Positions 36,201-43,285 of a stretch of 64,000 nt of DNA are shown one piece after another. The notes below the pieces were generated by a model. It was given only the letters and a program-made list of their open reading frames with translations, did not search any database and was not told the DNA's origin. Every line of letters begins with the position of its first letter. The first letter of the stretch is position 1. This stretch comes from Limnohabitans sp. Bal53 (GTDB lineage: Bacteria > Pseudomonadota > Gammaproteobacteria > Burkholderiales > Burkholderiaceae_C): the NCBI RefSeq assembly GCF_003063355.1, contig NZ_NESH01000004.1, forward strand, positions 248,001 through 312,000, read 5' to 3'. Position numbers and translations under genes: made by a program.

Positions 36201-37103
36201 TACTTCCTGCGCGAAGAGTTTGGGCTAAAGCCAATCACAATCAATGGTGACTCTCAAGGACGGCAGGCCTCTATTGACAGGTTTTCAGCTACCCAAGGCT
36301 TCGATGTCATCATTCTTTCCACCTTGGCTGCCGGCGCAGGGTTGAACGTAACCGCAGCTAACCATGTATTTCACTTCACCCGTGCTTGGAACCCTGCAAA
36401 GGAATCTCAGGCGACTGACCGAGCCTACCGAATTGGCCAAGAATTGGATGTGTACGTTTATTGCCCAACGGTTATTGCTGATTTCCCGACATTCGAATTT
36501 CGTCTTGATGCACTTTTAAAGAAAAAGGCGGGGCTTGCAGGGTCAACTTTGGACTCAGATGCTATGACTGAAATGTTGAATGGAACTGGTAGTGAGGCTA
36601 CTTTCGGTGACCTAGTTGGAACTGATGAACCGGGAGCAGACGTTCCTAAGCGCTTCCTCACCATGGATGACGTTGACCGTATGGATGGTTTCAGCTTTGA
36701 GGTTCTTTGCTGCGTGCTTTGGGGTAAGCGCGGGTTCCAAGCTAGCGTTACTCCGAAAAGGGGCGGGGACGGTGGTATTGATGTTGTCGCCCTTATTGGG
36801 CGTGAAGGAGAGCTAATTCAATGTAAGAGCTCTGTATCCGAAGCCATTGGATGGGATGCAATAAAAGAAGTTGCAGCAGGTGCTGCTCGGTATCAAACCA
36901 GATTTCCAGGTACAAAATTCATGAAATTCGCAGTGACGAATCAAGGTTTCACGTCAGGTGCGATAACTCAAGCTGATGCGAATCGTGTTCAATTAGTGAC
37001 GCGAATTCAATTGGAGCAGATGCTCGGTGCGCATCCAATTTCAAACCATGAATTTGACAATGAGGTTATCGGGTGGTCAGCACAGATGCAGCGTGCTGCA
37101 TAA
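33228..37103 (+). CDS. zorD: Zorya type I ZorD, SNF2 helicase with Mrr-like nuclease domain
   Basis: 1291 residues from ATG 33228, which shares its A with the zorC stop TAA; a longer upstream frame would run inside zorC and is not used. N-terminal ~600 residues: unassigned domain. The SNF2 motor shows LLADDMGLGKTLQLL (~637), the Asp-Glu box ICDEAQRIK (~760), CTGTPVENSLADLW, and the late motifs STLAAGAGLN (~1028) and DRAYRIGQ (~1064). The C-terminal domain (~1150-1270) is Mrr-like: FSFEVLCCVLWGKRGF, GGDGGIDVVALIG, LIQCKSS with D and Q-x-K as the nuclease centre. It would degrade or translocate invading DNA after ZorAB activation. A perfect hairpin overlaps its stop codon. Confidence 0.92.
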   Translation: MSFFELFRRSTGGEANVSQITRSFNVEGLRFDLSESADVISSSDFLDEVHSKNISPSDCVLAAYLVQLEQEGISHFNSRGFVVQWDAVYALLEDPDHSGALQMWNLPPLSGIRPIISCTGALSDPDFELHLDGWIDGTRQIAVSNQVGGLAVVGGLSVLLSPASWETVHRISQFKNRPDALRRQHENELAWGVIREVADKAGALYTTPYLETTLVLTPSTLRLPTVKEDTTFGRVITVTPTFDRAPAEWLTAFDGFNSVQPHYDMTRGGGRVRVVISEPVRKVLEVIKREMPGRKVAGSRAEKLLRNPWSFLGESAHEVISEKEFAADRSEAGATAAYFSINPRIINGHINLVELCVTEHFGEGTARTTVQNFQTPDAFDQFIGKLENALLEDREWFGWEEFDLTIDAESSLQLEQARQFLHVWRVQPAERISLEEVYEMSGYSDRIEGIGMAKAIYVPVFQKPSPPEGQEDKGWIPDDLTPMVRVTLQGVEEQVLIPLTKQWVMDFEKQVQEAEAANQPEVVNITLPTPVSTGQARALVEGFKGMLGIQDQVKREGISKPKEKKAPKETLLVKTNFTGVDYQEERRVSLALPSGTLEVLPRSLRSEIGLKKHQLYGIAWFQHLVSKAPFECRGALLADDMGLGKTLQLLCVLAWYYEKNPNAAPSVIFAPKSLLDNWANEAKKFFTPSFPEVLVLYGDELKGRKQPLALIDSQLAAKGIIELLKPNWVGTSKIIITTYETLTSYEFSFARQPFAFVICDEAQRIKTPGTLVTLAAKKLKADFRIACTGTPVENSLADLWCLFDFVQPGLLGFLEEFGKTYRRPIECGTEDLKAALRRLQELIAPQTLRRTKADIAEELPKKYFAMKAAASEKLQFKEKLADTDRLEITLTEHQRILYLGGLKKLQDASKESDGRKRAQLSFGALHLMKAVCAEPYCLPGTKFLMDKRGMDAHLANSPKLRWMLLRLAEIKREGQKAIIFTELREAQAALSYFLREEFGLKPITINGDSQGRQASIDRFSATQGFDVIILSTLAAGAGLNVTAANHVFHFTRAWNPAKESQATDRAYRIGQELDVYVYCPTVIADFPTFEFRLDALLKKKAGLAGSTLDSDAMTEMLNGTGSEATFGDLVGTDEPGADVPKRFLTMDDVDRMDGFSFEVLCCVLWGKRGFQASVTPKRGGDGGIDVVALIGREGELIQCKSSVSEAIGWDAIKEVAAGAARYQTRFPGTKFMKFAVTNQGFTSGAITQADANRVQLVTRIQLEQMLGAHPISNHEFDNEVIGWSAQMQRAA

Positions 37104-37123
37104 GTGCTGACCTCAGCACTTAT
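37100..37123 (+). terminator. Hairpin at end of Zorya operon
   Basis: An 11-bp perfect stem, ATAAGTGCTGA / TCAGCACTTAT, with a 2-base CC loop, overlapping the zorD stop codon. Only a short T-rich stretch follows, so it may act as a weak intrinsic terminator or simply protect the mRNA end. Confidence 0.55.
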
Positions 37124-37342
37124 TTCAACAGCTTTCCTTTTTTTGGTCGAGTCATCAGCTACCTCAATCAAATTAGACACATTTAATCGCCCATGATTTT
37201 TCTTTTTGGATCTTAGACATGTGTCATGTCTCACTGATCCCCCCACGACTTTGACCACATGTGCTCCAAACCCTCGCGAAGTTTGTACTCAGGCGTGGCG
37301 ACAAAAGCAGGGGAATAAATGTTGGACGCATAGGGCAACTTG

Positions 37343-37588
37343 TCAGCTGCAGCCCGATCGTTTTTGTTGGCCCAAGTGTGTGCCGACACAAGCGATATGG
37401 ACAAAACACTTCCAGCCATCCACAAAGCCCTGATAACCGCCAGGCTTGCCCATTGAATACCCTGATTCGCCGCGATCGGGCAAGGTCTCACGCAATTCCA
37501 GCAACGGTACTCGCAGAGCCTGTTCAACTTTCAAAATTGCCAAATCATTTTGAATGTCTACAGCCACGATTTCAGCTTTGAGCTCGCC
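37343..37588 (-). pseudogene. Trypsin-like protease gene, 3' part (split by IS3)
   Basis: Continuation of the protease begun at 39283. Joining this frame to the 5' part across the IS3 element (removing one TTG target copy) gives SQDQGELKAEIVAVDIQND then LAILKV, where the D-x-x-N-D-L-A-I-L-K-V is the catalytic-Asp region of HtrA/trypsin-like proteases. The frame then reads GESGYSMGKPGGYQG and ends soon after at a TGA, before any catalytic Ser region, so the gene is also shortened at its 3' end. The ~220 bases between this end and the zorD hairpin hold only a doubtful 60-codon frame. Confidence 0.7.
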
Positions 37589-37656
37589 TTGTGAAGTGGA
37601 CCCCGAATCTAGGACAGGTGTTTAAGTGGGACACTGTCCAAAGAAATGGGTTACCA

Positions 37657-38100
37657 ATGACTGAAACAACAAAGCGCAGGCTTCATCCACCCGAGCTCAA
37701 AGCCAAGCTTGGCTTGGAGGCGCTTGGTGGCATGAAGACCATCAACCAAATCGCCCAAGAGCACGATGTCCATCCCATGCAGGTTCGCCAATGGAAACGC
37801 GACATCCAAGACCAAGCCAAAACGCTGTTTGAAGGTAAGCGAGGGCCAAAACCGGCCTCTCCTGCGAGTTCGCCTGACAGGCTCTACGGCGAGATCGGGC
37901 GATTGAAGATGGAGCTCGATTGGCTCAAAAAAAGTCCGGGATCAGCCTGCCATGATCCGCCATGCTTGGATCGGTGCCCATGCCGATGTCACGCAAAAGC
38001 GCCAGTGCGTGCTCGCTGGCGTCTCGCGCACAACGGTCTATGTCAAGCGCAAACCCGTGGTGTTTGTCGAGTCAGACGAGGTGCTCAAGCGCCTGATTGA
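37657..38100 (+). CDS. IS3-family OrfA, frame altered after an A-run
   Basis: Begins MTETTKRRLHPPELKAKLGL and contains the helix-turn-helix (INQIAQEHDVHPMQVRQWKR) that binds the element ends, then IGRLKMELDWLKK. The next bases are a run of seven A (37927-37933). With eight A the frame would give LKKKSGISLP and stop at a TGA overlapping the orfB ATG, as is usual. Here the frame instead runs on for ~55 codons of unlikely protein to 38100. Either one A was lost, or slippage on the run makes the normal and fused products. Confidence 0.8.
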   Translation: MTETTKRRLHPPELKAKLGLEALGGMKTINQIAQEHDVHPMQVRQWKRDIQDQAKTLFEGKRGPKPASPASSPDRLYGEIGRLKMELDWLKKSPGSACHDPPCLDRCPCRCHAKAPVRARWRLAHNGLCQAQTRGVCRVRRGAQAPD

Positions 38101-38950
38101 TGAGGAATACACGCGTCACCCTTTCTACGGCAGTCGCAAGATGGTGGTGTATTTGGGGCGTTGCGGACACTTGGTCAACCGCAAGCGGGTGCAGCGCTTC
38201 ATGCGCTGCATGTCGCTGGCCGGGATGGCGCCAGGGCCAAACACCAGCGCTGCGCACTCACTGCACAAGGTCTACCCCTACTTGCTGCGTGGCGTGCCCG
38301 TGGTGCGGGCCAATCAGGTCTGGAGCACGGACATCACCTACGTGCGGCTGGCGCGCGGCTTTGCTTACTTGGTGGCTGTGATCGACTGGTATTCAAGGCG
38401 GGTGCTGAGCTGGCGAATCAGCAACAGCATGGAGGCTGCGTTTTGCGTGGACTGCCTGGAGGATGCCTTGCGCGAGCATGGCAAGCCCGAGGTGTTCAAC
38501 AGCGACCAGGGCAGCCAATTCACCAGCATTGGCTTCACGGGCGTGCTCAATCGTGAGGGGATCACCATCAGCATGGACGGCCGGGGCCGGGCGTATGACA
38601 ACATCTTTGTGGAGCGGCTTTGGAGGAGCGTCAAGCATGAAGACATCTACCTCAACGGCTACGCCACCATGGGCGAGTTGCTGGTGGGTCTGACGAAATA
38701 CTTTGCTTTCTACAACACCGAGCGCCCGCACCAATCACTGGACAACCAAACACCGCAAGAGGTTCACCAGACGTCAAGCGGTGGTGGTGCGATGATCGTG
38801 GAAAAATACCGGACTCGAGAAAGACTTCCAGTTGCGCTGCACTCCAGCGGGACTGGGGCAGGGGAAGTCAGGATTGAGATTGAGCCTGCAATACAAAAGG
38901 CAAAAACCGGGGCAGCGCCGTCCAGCTGCGAGAAGTTGAGTGCAACTTAA
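37952..38950 (+). CDS. IS3-family transposase OrfB (DDE integrase)
   Basis: 332 residues starting MIRHAWIGAHADVTQKRQCV. The rve-type catalytic core has WSTDITYVRL (first Asp), FNSDQGSQFTS (second Asp) and the Glu region (ISMDGRGRAYDNIFVERLWR, with E in FVERLW). A C-terminal tail after HQSLDNQTPQEVH is longer than needed and looks less conserved. OrfB joins the strands during transposition, usually as an OrfAB fusion made by frameshifting. All three catalytic residues are present. Confidence 0.9.
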   Translation: MIRHAWIGAHADVTQKRQCVLAGVSRTTVYVKRKPVVFVESDEVLKRLIDEEYTRHPFYGSRKMVVYLGRCGHLVNRKRVQRFMRCMSLAGMAPGPNTSAAHSLHKVYPYLLRGVPVVRANQVWSTDITYVRLARGFAYLVAVIDWYSRRVLSWRISNSMEAAFCVDCLEDALREHGKPEVFNSDQGSQFTSIGFTGVLNREGITISMDGRGRAYDNIFVERLWRSVKHEDIYLNGYATMGELLVGLTKYFAFYNTERPHQSLDNQTPQEVHQTSSGGGAMIVEKYRTRERLPVALHSSGTGAGEVRIEIEPAIQKAKTGAAPSSCEKLSAT

Positions 38951-38989
38951 ACTGCCATCAAGTCTGTCCTGACTTTGGGGTCCACTTCA

Positions 38990-39283
38990 TTGGTCCTGCG
39001 AAACGATGTGTAAGGCGTGATCGTCTGGCTCAAAAATTGAATCGGAAATGGCGTGGTAGTTGGTTATGACCCAGTCTTTGCGGTGGGTCACAAAACCACT
39101 TGCCACGGAAGAAACACCCAAGTTGGTTCGGTTTTTCGTCACCACTTCCACGACTGTTGGTCGAATGCGCTCGTAGAGTTGGCGAGAGCTGGGTGGAGCT
39201 GCGGATGCAGTGACCGAAATCGAGCACAGAAGTAATATGGCCAAAAAAGAAGAAACAAGCCTTTTCGGCAAATGCAGGGCCAA
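38990..39283 (-). pseudogene. Trypsin-like (HtrA-type) periplasmic protease, 5' part
   Basis: From TTG 39283 the frame encodes a signal peptide (PKRLVSSFLAILLLCSISVTASA, cut near ASA-AP) and then RIRPTVVEVVTKNRT, ASGFVTH, WVITNYHAISD. The H of NYH is the catalytic His of a trypsin fold, in a sequence very like the HtrA/DegP N-terminal protease half. The IS3 element enters after VSQDQ. The start codon is uncertain, as no ATG fits. The product would have been secreted to the periplasm. Confidence 0.75.
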
Positions 39284-39369
39284 AACTCACAAAATTATCA
39301 ATCCTGTGATGGTAGTGGATGGCTCGGCTCATGGGATGAGCCAGGGACGATTTTAAAAAGCTACGCTAA

Positions 39370-39726
39370 TCACTTGGTTCTTTTTTCAAACAGTTTGATA
39401 GCGTTTCCGACCAAAATTGCAAGTTCAAGTCGCAAGCGGATAGTTTGGCGGGTTAATCGAATCGCTCGGGTTTCTCGACCGTGTTTTGTGTTTGCCGATG
39501 CAATACGGGCAACGCCTTCTTGAGTCTTTGGGCCACCACCACAGCCATGCATCCTACAAACCGAATAGCCTTTAACTGCAAAACCACAGCATCTTTTGCC
39601 TGAGCGTTTACTTTTTGCAGTACAGCGCAATGCGAGTCGGTGGCCGAAAACGGGGACAAAATTTTCTTGCTCAGGCAGAAACATGATGAAGCCATTCAAA
39701 AGTGAGGTTGAATGCGAAAAATTCAC
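39370..39726 (-). CDS. Small Cys/His-rich protein (HGG-motif type) of the integrated element
   Basis: About 118 residues (start GTG 39726, or ATG 39684). The core RCTAKSKRSGKRCCGFAVKG and CRMHGCGGGPKTQEG resembles a family of small phage and plasmid proteins with K-R-C-x-x-x-A ... C-R-M-H-G-G, followed by a K-H-G-R-E-T-R-A-I-R segment. Function unknown; the Cys/His pattern suggests a metal site. It lies 19 bases after the ParB-like gene in the same direction and is likely its operon partner. Confidence 0.65.
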   Translation of the reverse strand: MNFSHSTSLLNGFIMFLPEQENFVPVFGHRLALRCTAKSKRSGKRCCGFAVKGYSVCRMHGCGGGPKTQEGVARIASANTKHGRETRAIRLTRQTIRLRLELAILVGNAIKLFEKRTK

Positions 39727-39744
39727 AAGTCCCGTTGCAACTGG

Positions 39745-40614
39745 TCATATCCCCACCTCCTGCTTGTACTTTCTTACCTGACGTTCCCAATATTTGACTT
39801 GTTTGATCATTTCGCTTTTCTCTTGCATGTACTGATCGCGGCTGATCTTGATGACGTCAAGCTCAATTTTCAACTTCCGATTTTCTTCACGCAAAGTTTT
39901 AATATGGTCGTAAGAAGAGTCTCGGTCCTCTTGTGAAGAAGAAAAATTAGCTGCTGCAAGTCGGTCTCGCAACTCCTCGTTTTCCAGTTCATAAAGATCC
40001 GCCACTTCTTTTAAAAGTTGAATCTCGGTCAAGTCACTGCCTTTTCGAGCTTCCGCCGCGTGGTTGTCATCCAATAAATCGTACTCAAGCGGCTGAGTTT
40101 GAACTTCGCGAGGTGTAAACGTTTTCACCTTAGAAGGGGCCTCGGTGATCGTCGGCGCTCTTGAAAAAGAAGAATTCAGGACTTGCCGCCTCATTTTCCC
40201 AATGAACGGCGCACTGACGCACAGTTTTTTAGCAACATCACGATCACTAAGCGCCTGAAATGCTTCAAACTTTAAAGCACGTTCGACGATGAGACGTTTG
40301 TCAGAGATAGATCTTGGAAGGCCGTGTGTCTGGTTGGCCAGAAGCGCTGCTTCCATTGCGTCAGCTTGTGTGCCTCGAGTCACGACCGCCAAAATAGAAG
40401 CGGCGCCGGCGCGACAATGCGCAGCATAACGGTGAAACCCATCAACCAAGAACAGCTGTCCACCTACTTCATAAACATCCACCGGTGGGAAAGTGTCCCC
40501 TCTTGTTATAGCTTCGTGGTATTGGTCTATGACCTCTGTGTTTGTAGTAACGCGGCCTTGGTACTGGCCATCTGCAATGATGTCGCTGATTGAAATATTT
40601 TCTAAGTTTTGCAT
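39745..40614 (-). CDS. ParB/Srx-type N-terminal domain protein with coiled coil
   Basis: 289 residues. ATG 40614 has AAAGGAA upstream, and a longer frame to 40695 has no such site. The N-terminal ~120 residues are ParB-like (ISISDIIADGQYQGRV, VDVYEVGGQLFLVDGFHRYA, TQADAMEAALLANQTHGLPR), with the D-G-F-H-R-Y-A motif where ParB proteins bind CTP. Next comes a helix-turn-helix (LSDRDVAKKLCVSAPFIGKM), then a long coiled coil (~200-285). It could be a partition or transcription factor of the element. Its place between a Rep-like gene and the HGG-type gene supports a plasmid-like maintenance role. Confidence 0.75.
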   Translation of the reverse strand: MQNLENISISDIIADGQYQGRVTTNTEVIDQYHEAITRGDTFPPVDVYEVGGQLFLVDGFHRYAAHCRAGAASILAVVTRGTQADAMEAALLANQTHGLPRSISDKRLIVERALKFEAFQALSDRDVAKKLCVSAPFIGKMRRQVLNSSFSRAPTITEAPSKVKTFTPREVQTQPLEYDLLDDNHAAEARKGSDLTEIQLLKEVADLYELENEELRDRLAAANFSSSQEDRDSSYDHIKTLREENRKLKIELDVIKISRDQYMQEKSEMIKQVKYWERQVRKYKQEVGI

Positions 40615-40732
40615 GACATTTCCTTTACCTAGGTACGTTCTGAATGACGCGCACAGGAGTTCTATCAAGGGCATTAAGAGCCTCTTGTTGACCAACTCAC
40701 TGGAAGCCCGTCAGGCGACAGTTATGCTGAGC

Positions 40733-41257
40733 TCAATGCTTAGCGTGTTGGGTACATTGAGGCGAAAAAGCCTCTGGGCCGTCTTTGGCCATGTAGCTCA
40801 CCCAGCCATCGCTGTCGGTAATTCGCTTGATTACACATTGCTGTCCAAGCGACTTGCACCGTGTGACTGCAGCTACCACGGTTGATTCAAACTGCCCACT
40901 TAGCATTCCATCCGGGCACTTCAATGTTAGGTGAGCATGTAGTCTATTTTGGTGACTGCCATTTTCAATAACTACAGTGGAGCCGATACGTAGTCCATAA
41001 CGTTTATGGCGATTTTTGAAGCACTTCCGGCCGATTCGGTAGAGCATGTGCCGTATGGTCTCTTCAAGACGCGCTCGACGGTTCTGAAGGAGCTCAGTCG
41101 GTGAGTCGTTTCGCAGGGTGATTGTTAGTGCATGCGTATGACCTGCGACTTGCGTCCTCAGAAAATTTTCATAGATGGTCTTGTAGCGAGCTGTCCTTTG
41201 GGCGCTCGTTACTTCTTGGGTTCCATGATCAACTCCGTTACTTTTTTGGGTAATCAT
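40733..41257 (-). CDS. HUH-type replication protein-like
   Basis: 174 residues. The region RLHAHLTLKC has an H-x-H (HUH) metal motif, and ~45 residues on WVSYMAKDG gives a Y-x-x-K, the single-tyrosine pattern of rolling-circle Rep or relaxase-like proteins. Upstream, an ARLEETIRHMLYRIGRKCFK helix and GLRIGSTVVIENG strand fit that fold. It is short for a full Rep but similar in style to small Reps of filamentous phages and integrated satellites. It overlaps the AlpA gene by 4 bases. Activity is inferred from motifs only. Confidence 0.65.
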   Translation of the reverse strand: MITQKSNGVDHGTQEVTSAQRTARYKTIYENFLRTQVAGHTHALTITLRNDSPTELLQNRRARLEETIRHMLYRIGRKCFKNRHKRYGLRIGSTVVIENGSHQNRLHAHLTLKCPDGMLSGQFESTVVAAVTRCKSLGQQCVIKRITDSDGWVSYMAKDGPEAFSPQCTQHAKH

Positions 41258-41475
41258 GCTGTCCCCATTTTGCTGATTAGTTGCTCAAGGTACTCAGAGG
41301 TGTGGCCACGCGCACGTCGACTGATTTTTATTGGGGGGGCAATCAACCCCTCACGCCTTAGCAAGTAGTATGTGCTACGCGATAGGCCAAGAATCAGGCA
41401 GGACTCGCGAACGCGATGAATACGGTTTGTTCTGGGAATGACTTGGCTCGAATCCCCTTGTTGCTTGCTGTTCAT
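41254..41475 (-). CDS. AlpA-family excisionase/activator
   Basis: 73 residues. RNRIHRVRESCLILGLSRST-type order (R-x-x-E, then GLSRSTYYLLRREGLIAPPI) is the helix-turn-helix of AlpA regulators, which control integrase genes and excision in P4-like elements. ATG 41475 is preceded by GGAG at a good distance; the TTG before it is not needed. It overlaps the HUH gene start (ATGA). Together with the integrase it marks this as an integrated element of AlpA type. Confidence 0.8.
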   Translation of the reverse strand: MNSKQQGDSSQVIPRTNRIHRVRESCLILGLSRSTYYLLRREGLIAPPIKISRRARGHTSEYLEQLISKMGTA

Positions 41476-41552
41476 CAATGTACTCCAGTGGTTGTATCTG
41501 GAGGTATTTGAAATCAGCCAAAATTTAAAATCACCCTAGTGAGCCGGAGTAC

Positions 41553-42005
41553 CTATTTTTTCGATAGGGAGTAATCCTCCCCGCGGTCGGTGTCCTTTGC
41601 GTTCCAGTCCTTTCGAACGGTCGTCGAACTTTTGCCAACTATTCCCGCTACCGTCTTGAAAGCCTCTTTTTGTTTGATTGACGCTGTTTTTGTCTTGTTA
41701 GTTGACGCAGCTATAAATCCGTTGGCATGCTTGCGCTGCATCTCTATCAGAAACGGATTTTTATTTTGCCCCGGCTTGTTAGGCTTGATGTTTAGGCACA
41801 CCTCTGGATCGACCCCACATGCGATATTTTTTAAAGCTGCAACCAACCACGTAGATAGCTCTGGCCGAAGTGGTTCGTCATACTTGTTTGAAAGTTCAAT
41901 CTCTTCAGCAAGCGCATATAAATTCCGTAGCTTATCAATAAGTCCAACTTTTTTAATGGGCACCTTAGCTTGAAGCCCTGACCAAGGATTGATTTCTTTT
42001 GTCAT
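41553..42005 (-). CDS. Hypothetical protein between integrase and AlpA
   Basis: 150 residues, not recognised. It starts by an ATGA overlap with the integrase stop, so it is translated with it. It has a helical middle (LIDKLRNLYALAEEIELSNK) and a C-terminal helix-turn-helix-like stretch (KEAFKTVAGIVGKSSTTVRK), suggesting a DNA-binding role in control of the element. AT-rich compared with the integrase. Confidence 0.6.
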   Translation of the reverse strand: MTKEINPWSGLQAKVPIKKVGLIDKLRNLYALAEEIELSNKYDEPLRPELSTWLVAALKNIACGVDPEVCLNIKPNKPGQNKNPFLIEMQRKHANGFIAASTNKTKTASIKQKEAFKTVAGIVGKSSTTVRKDWNAKDTDRGEDYSLSKK

Positions 42006-43177
42006 AGTGCAAGACCCTCCAATGCTTTTGCAGCGTGGTCAGCGCGATGATGACCATAGTGTTTTTCGATCATGGCAACGCTCGTGCCGCTGAGTTGAGC
42101 CACGGTGAGCAGGTCAAGGCCGTTGGTTACCAAATCGGTAATAACGGAGTGACGCAGTGTGTAGGCGGTGACTGTGTTTGGTAAGCCTGCAGCCGCTGAC
42201 GCTGCTTTGATTGGTTTTTTCCACGCGTCTTTGTGCCAAGCCTGACCATCGGCTTGACTCAGGAGTGGTGCTGCGGGAAGTTTGCCTTTGGTGAGGCCAG
42301 CAATAACTGCTGCGGTTGAGGGGGGGAGTTTGATTTTTCTGTCTCGGCCAGCTTTATCTTTTCCAACAGTCAAAACTCCAAGTTTATTGTTCACCTTTTC
42401 CACCGTCAAAACTGCCAACGCTCCCGGGCGTAGAGGCAGAAGTGACATGCAGCGCAAAAGTTGGCCCAAGCTGGCTTCCGATGAATCAATCAATTTTGAG
42501 CGCTGTGCCCGGTCGAGATACGTATCGCGACGAGTTCCTGCGTTCTCTACTGCCCTCAATGCGACCCGCCACGCCATGTCATTGGTGACATCACCGTTGT
42601 CATGAGCATTGTTCAATGCCGCTCGAAGAGCAGCCATGTCGCGATTTAGAGATGCGGCGGACCTCTCGCGAATGAGAGACGGATCAGTGTGCGGATTCGT
42701 CTTCACGGGTGTTTTTGCCAATTGATTCCGCCATTCCTCAACAGTTTTTCGAGTCAGCTTGGTAAGAGCTTGATCGGCTATCTTGTGCGAATAAATCCAG
42801 CGCCTAAATCGCGCATTTATGTCTGCTGCGTTTTTTGTTGCACCCGCATCAATCAAGCTCTTTACATACCTCTCGCAAGCGACACCAACAGTAATGACTT
42901 TTGTGGAGCCTCCACGCCCAAGGTGTTCAAACCAAGCCTCGGCCTTTTTCTTGGCTGCATCGAATTGCTGGTGGGCAGGTAGGTGGTCGAGTTTGCCGTA
43001 GCTCTGACGTGTCTGCTTTTGCGTGCTTGAGTCGTAAGCCTGTGCGAGCCATGTTCCATCTCCCCCGGCTGACTTCCGAAAGCCAACGTGACAACCGGTG
43101 GTCAGCTTTTTCCAGTAAGGAGGTGTTCTGGGCTTCAAGCGGGTGCGTCCCTCAACGGTATCAATGCGATAAGTCAT
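42002..43177 (-). CDS. Tyrosine recombinase (integrase) of the tRNA-Val element
   Basis: 391 residues. The arm-binding and core-binding N-terminal regions (AYDSSTQKQTRQSYGKLDHL, VEEWRNQLAKTP) are followed by the catalytic domain: SLLPLRPGALAVLTVE for the first Arg, AYTLRHSVITDL for the H-x-x-R, and SGTSVAMIEKHYGHH for the tyrosine. Its 5' end lies 109 bases from a tRNA-Val fragment, the attachment site. It lies first in the element and points inward, away from the site. It ends with an ATGA overlap into the 150-residue gene. Confidence 0.9.
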   Translation of the reverse strand: MTYRIDTVEGRTRLKPRTPPYWKKLTTGCHVGFRKSAGGDGTWLAQAYDSSTQKQTRQSYGKLDHLPAHQQFDAAKKKAEAWFEHLGRGGSTKVITVGVACERYVKSLIDAGATKNAADINARFRRWIYSHKIADQALTKLTRKTVEEWRNQLAKTPVKTNPHTDPSLIRERSAASLNRDMAALRAALNNAHDNGDVTNDMAWRVALRAVENAGTRRDTYLDRAQRSKLIDSSEASLGQLLRCMSLLPLRPGALAVLTVEKVNNKLGVLTVGKDKAGRDRKIKLPPSTAAVIAGLTKGKLPAAPLLSQADGQAWHKDAWKKPIKAASAAAGLPNTVTAYTLRHSVITDLVTNGLDLLTVAQLSGTSVAMIEKHYGHHRADHAAKALEGLAL

Positions 43178-43185
43178 TTTTTAGT

Positions 43186-43227
43186 GTCCTAAAATTGTCC
43201 TAAACATCTACGAACATTTTAGGACAA
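43186..43227. promoter_or_regulatory. Repeats between integrase and attachment site
   Basis: GTCCTAAA occurs at 43186-43193 and again at 43197-43204, and TTGTCCTAAA (43195-43204) is inverted as TTTAGGACAA (43218-43227). Such a cluster next to an integrase and att site fits integrase arm-binding sites and/or the operator of the integrase promoter. Confidence 0.55.
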
Positions 43228-43285
43228 TTATGGACATTTACAAGGTGTAAACCCTGCACTTTTCGTCCGTTAACGTCTATATGCC

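Larger units (their letters stand above)
37592..38989 (+). mobile_element. IS3-family insertion sequence, 1398 bp, complete ends
   Basis: Both ends carry matching terminal inverted repeats: the left begins TGAAGTGGACCCCGAATCTA and the right, read inward, begins TGAAGTGGACCCCAAAGTCA; both then have AGGACA. The element is bounded by a 3-bp direct duplication TTG (37589-37591 and 38990-38992). It encodes an orfA/orfB pair with helix-turn-helix and DDE integrase parts. It sits inside a trypsin-like protease gene, whose two halves read correctly once the element and one TTG are removed. Confidence 0.92.

Noticed and set aside
37231..37527. Leftward frame of 98 codons with a signal-like stretch (MAGSVLSISLVSAHTWA)
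   Set aside because: It overlaps the protease remnant in another frame, has no clear ribosome site and no recognised motif; the protease reading is better supported across the IS3 junction.
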